Origin: Flemingiibacterium sp045586505
GTDB taxonomy: Bacteria; Bacillota; Clostridia; Oscillospirales; CAG-272
Direction: 5' to 3'
DNA: 41,521 bases
NCBI GenBank assembly: GCA_045586505.1
Contig: JAZNAL010000045.1
Coordinates: 1-41,521, forward strand
The translations under genes and the position numbers were made by a program. How positions within the stretch are numbered: the stretch's first letter is position 1; every line of letters begins with the position of its first letter. The notes under the pieces were generated by a model. That model did no database searches. It was not told the origin of the DNA and saw only the letters and a program-made list of their open reading frames with translations. Shown piece by piece: positions 39,992 through 41,521 of the stretch.

Positions 39992-40723
39992 ATGGGACTT
40001 AAACGCCTTGACAAATTAATAGCGCTTAACTGCAATGTTTCCCGCAAAGAGGCCCGCCAACTCATCAAGGATTCCGCCGTTTCGGTTAACGGAAGAGTCG
40101 TTCTGAGAGCCGAAGAGCTGATTGATGTTGAGAATGACGACATAGATGTAAAGGGATATAACTTTACATTAAAAGAACATGTTTACATTATGCTCAACAA
40201 GCCTCAGGGCGTTGTAAGCGCAACGAGGGACCCTGCCAAAACAACGGTTGTGGATATCATTCCTCCCGAGCTGAAAAGGCGTTCGCTCTTCCCTGCCGGC
40301 AGACTGGACAGGGACACCACGGGGCTTTTGATTATAACAGATGACGGTGCTTTTGCACACAGAATAATGAGCCCTGCCCACCATGTTTATAAAACCTATC
40401 ACGCCGTTCTTTCTTTCCCTCTTTATGATGTTGATATTGAGAAACTGGAAAGCGGAATCACGCTTGATGACGGCACGGAATGTCTGCCTGCAAAGGTGAA
40501 ACCCTTTACAACAGATGACGGTCTGCCTGCCGCCGAAATCAGAATCAGGGAAGGCAAATATCACCAGGTAAAGAGAATGTTTGCCGCAGTCGGCAACCAT
40601 GTTGAAAAGCTCCGCAGAGTTCAGATTGGCTCACTCAAACTGGATATGTCAATCCCCGAGGGTGATTGCCGTGAGCTGACCGAAAAAGAGCTTGAACTCG
40701 TTTTTGTTGACGAAGAAATTTAA
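39992..40723 (+). CDS. rsuA: RsuA/RluB-type pseudouridine synthase
   Basis: The 243-aa product has an N-terminal S4 RNA-binding domain (about 3-60, L-D-K-L-I-A-L-N-C-N-V-S-R-K-E-A-R) and a pseudouridine synthase domain with the catalytic Asp in G-R-L-D-R-D-T-T-G-L-L-I (about 102-113), plus Y-H-Q-V-K-R-M-F-A. The length fits RsuA (16S rRNA position 516) better than RluB, but both share this form. ATG at 39992 follows GAGG. Arg is often AGA/AGG here, unlike genes left of the gap junction. Confidence 0.88.
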   Translation: MGLKRLDKLIALNCNVSRKEARQLIKDSAVSVNGRVVLRAEELIDVENDDIDVKGYNFTLKEHVYIMLNKPQGVVSATRDPAKTTVVDIIPPELKRRSLFPAGRLDRDTTGLLIITDDGAFAHRIMSPAHHVYKTYHAVLSFPLYDVDIEKLESGITLDDGTECLPAKVKPFTTDDGLPAAEIRIREGKYHQVKRMFAAVGNHVEKLRRVQIGSLKLDMSIPEGDCRELTEKELELVFVDEEI

Positions 40724-40733
40724 CAGAATTTTT

Positions 40734-40802
40734 AACACATTATCGCTCCGCAGCATGCATATGATGGATATTATATCTTCATCACGGGAGCGATAATGTG
40801 TT
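40734..40802 (+). promoter_or_regulatory. 16-bp perfect inverted repeat enclosing a start region
   Basis: AACACATTATCGCTCC (40734-40749) and its exact complement GGAGCGATAATGTGTT (40787-40802) can form a long stem with a 37-base loop. The right arm includes the likely ribosome binding site GGGAG and the GTG start of the next gene; it is also followed by TGTTTTATT, so it may instead terminate rsuA transcription. Confidence 0.6.
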
Positions 40803-41521
40803 TGTTTTATTACAGAGTGTTTCTGCCGAAAAGGGCTTTTTTCGCAGAAAACGCACCGCCAAAAAAATCAATTCTTCTCCTCTTGAAACCCACCGGACAA
40901 AGGGCGGTCTGCCGTTTTACATTGCCCGTGTCTGCTACGGAAAGCACGGCATAAACTGGTCGGCGGTGAGTAAAAAATGCGGCCGCCGTGCCTGCAAAAT
41001 CGTTGCACCAAGAAATATTGATATCCCTGATTCTTCGGGATTTGTGCGCTATATTCCCAAAAAATTCGGTTCTCTGCTGCTGTTCAACTCTGCAGTGAAT
41101 CTTCTGAAAGAAGCAAAAGCTGAACCGCAGAAGATGTGCATCACCGTATGCGACAGATGCGGTATTATGGCGGACAGATTAAACGAACTTCCTCCGTATG
41201 CTTCGCTTATCAGGATCATTACCGCTTCACCCGAGCGATATGCCGCCGCCTGTTACAGGGCTTATGACGAATTCGGTGCTGTTCCCGTCATCAGAAGCAC
41301 TTATGAACCGACCGATAAAAAAGAGCTGATAATCGCCTGCGACGGGCATTTTTCGCCTTTGATGAAATCCTCCGCAATTGTTACTGGCAGGAATATTTCC
41401 ACAGGAAAACTCCGAATAAAATACAGCGGAATTGCACTTAAAGAGGAGCATTCGGCTTTACTGCCCGAAAATACTGAATCAGTTGATTTTGCAAGTCGGA
41501 GGCCAAGCGGTCTTAGGAAGA
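40798..41521 (+). CDS. Hypothetical protein, runs off the right edge
   Basis: The frame is open from GTG 40798 (GGGAG 7 bp upstream) to the last base, 241 codons, without a stop. It encodes a basic N-terminal stretch (R-R-K-R-T-A-K-K), then K-H-G-I-N-W-S-A-V-S-K-K-C-G, a C-x-x-C-like pair in V-C-D-R-C-G-I-M-A-D-R, and L-I-I-A-C-D-G-H-F-S. It has no signal peptide or membrane helix. No family is recognised. It belongs to the sequence right of the gap junction and therefore probably to the second genome. Confidence 0.6.
   Translation, partial: MFVLLQSVSAEKGFFRRKRTAKKINSSPLETHRTKGGLPFYIARVCYGKHGINWSAVSKKCGRRACKIVAPRNIDIPDSSGFVRYIPKKFGSLLLFNSAVNLLKEAKAEPQKMCITVCDRCGIMADRLNELPPYASLIRIITASPERYAAACYRAYDEFGAVPVIRSTYEPTDKKELIIACDGHFSPLMKSSAIVTGRNISTGKLRIKYSGIALKEEHSALLPENTESVDFASRRPSGLRK

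Overview
The window reads as a metagenomic contig from anaerobic Bacillota, class Clostridia. The supporting signs are SpoVG, Mini-RNase III, NrnA, YqeG, the rpsF-ssb-rpsR operon, a SpoIVFB-like M50 protease, tRNA genes that encode their own CCA, strong AGGAGG-type ribosome binding sites, and many TTGACA-17-TATAAT promoters. Base composition is patchy. Positions 1-3.9 kb, 20.4-22.1 kb and 34.2-35.8 kb are clearly AT-rich, 4.2-20.2 kb is GC-rich, and the remainder is intermediate.

Layout. (1) 1-3.9 kb is an accessory segment: a protein with a divergent DisA_N-type (diadenylate cyclase-like) domain, a perfect promoter followed by 29-bp tandem repeats, a 67-residue protein, and an 883-residue protein with a zinc-metallopeptidase signature. 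(2) 3.9-4.5 kb holds the decayed remnant of an alpha/beta hydrolase gene. (3) 4.6-20.2 kb is housekeeping: nrnA, tRNA-Gly/Arg/His, a lipoprotein, a yqeG operon ending in a broken DUF559 gene, a methyltransferase, lepA, a hemW-M24 peptidase-yfcE operon, divergent spoVG and murC, a methyltransferase-hslO pair, and tRNA-Asp/Phe/Gly/Cys. A multi-branched palindromic element lies just after the terminator of each tRNA cluster. (4) 20.6-22.3 kb is an AT-rich nfeD-SPFH membrane operon with a duplicated promoter. (5) 22.4-31.8 kb carries a MoxR-DUF58-transglutaminase operon, mrnC, a UDP-GlcNAc 2-epimerase gene, a LysR regulator, and a DAHP synthase gene preceded by a Tyr/Phe-rich leader peptide and an intrinsic terminator, which is a classical attenuator layout. 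(6) 31.8-34.1 kb has pyridoxal kinase and lysA on the minus strand. (7) 34.2-35.8 kb has two secreted or anchored proteins, one papain/C39-like and one BspA-type leucine-rich. (8) 35.9-38.6 kb has rpsF-ssb-rpsR, then an M50 protease with an overlapping partner, and a small membrane protein.

At 39,329-39,334 the contig turns on itself. Two different gap (GAPDH) genes, both missing the same N-terminal ~140 residues, meet head-to-head at the palindrome AGCGCT. This is almost certainly an artificial join. The last 2.2 kb (second gap fragment, an RsuA-type pseudouridine synthase, and an open-ended hypothetical gene) therefore probably come from another genome.

The observations most worth following up are the DAC-like/metallopeptidase segment, the aromatic attenuator, the two branched elements after the tRNA clusters, and the gap-gap join.
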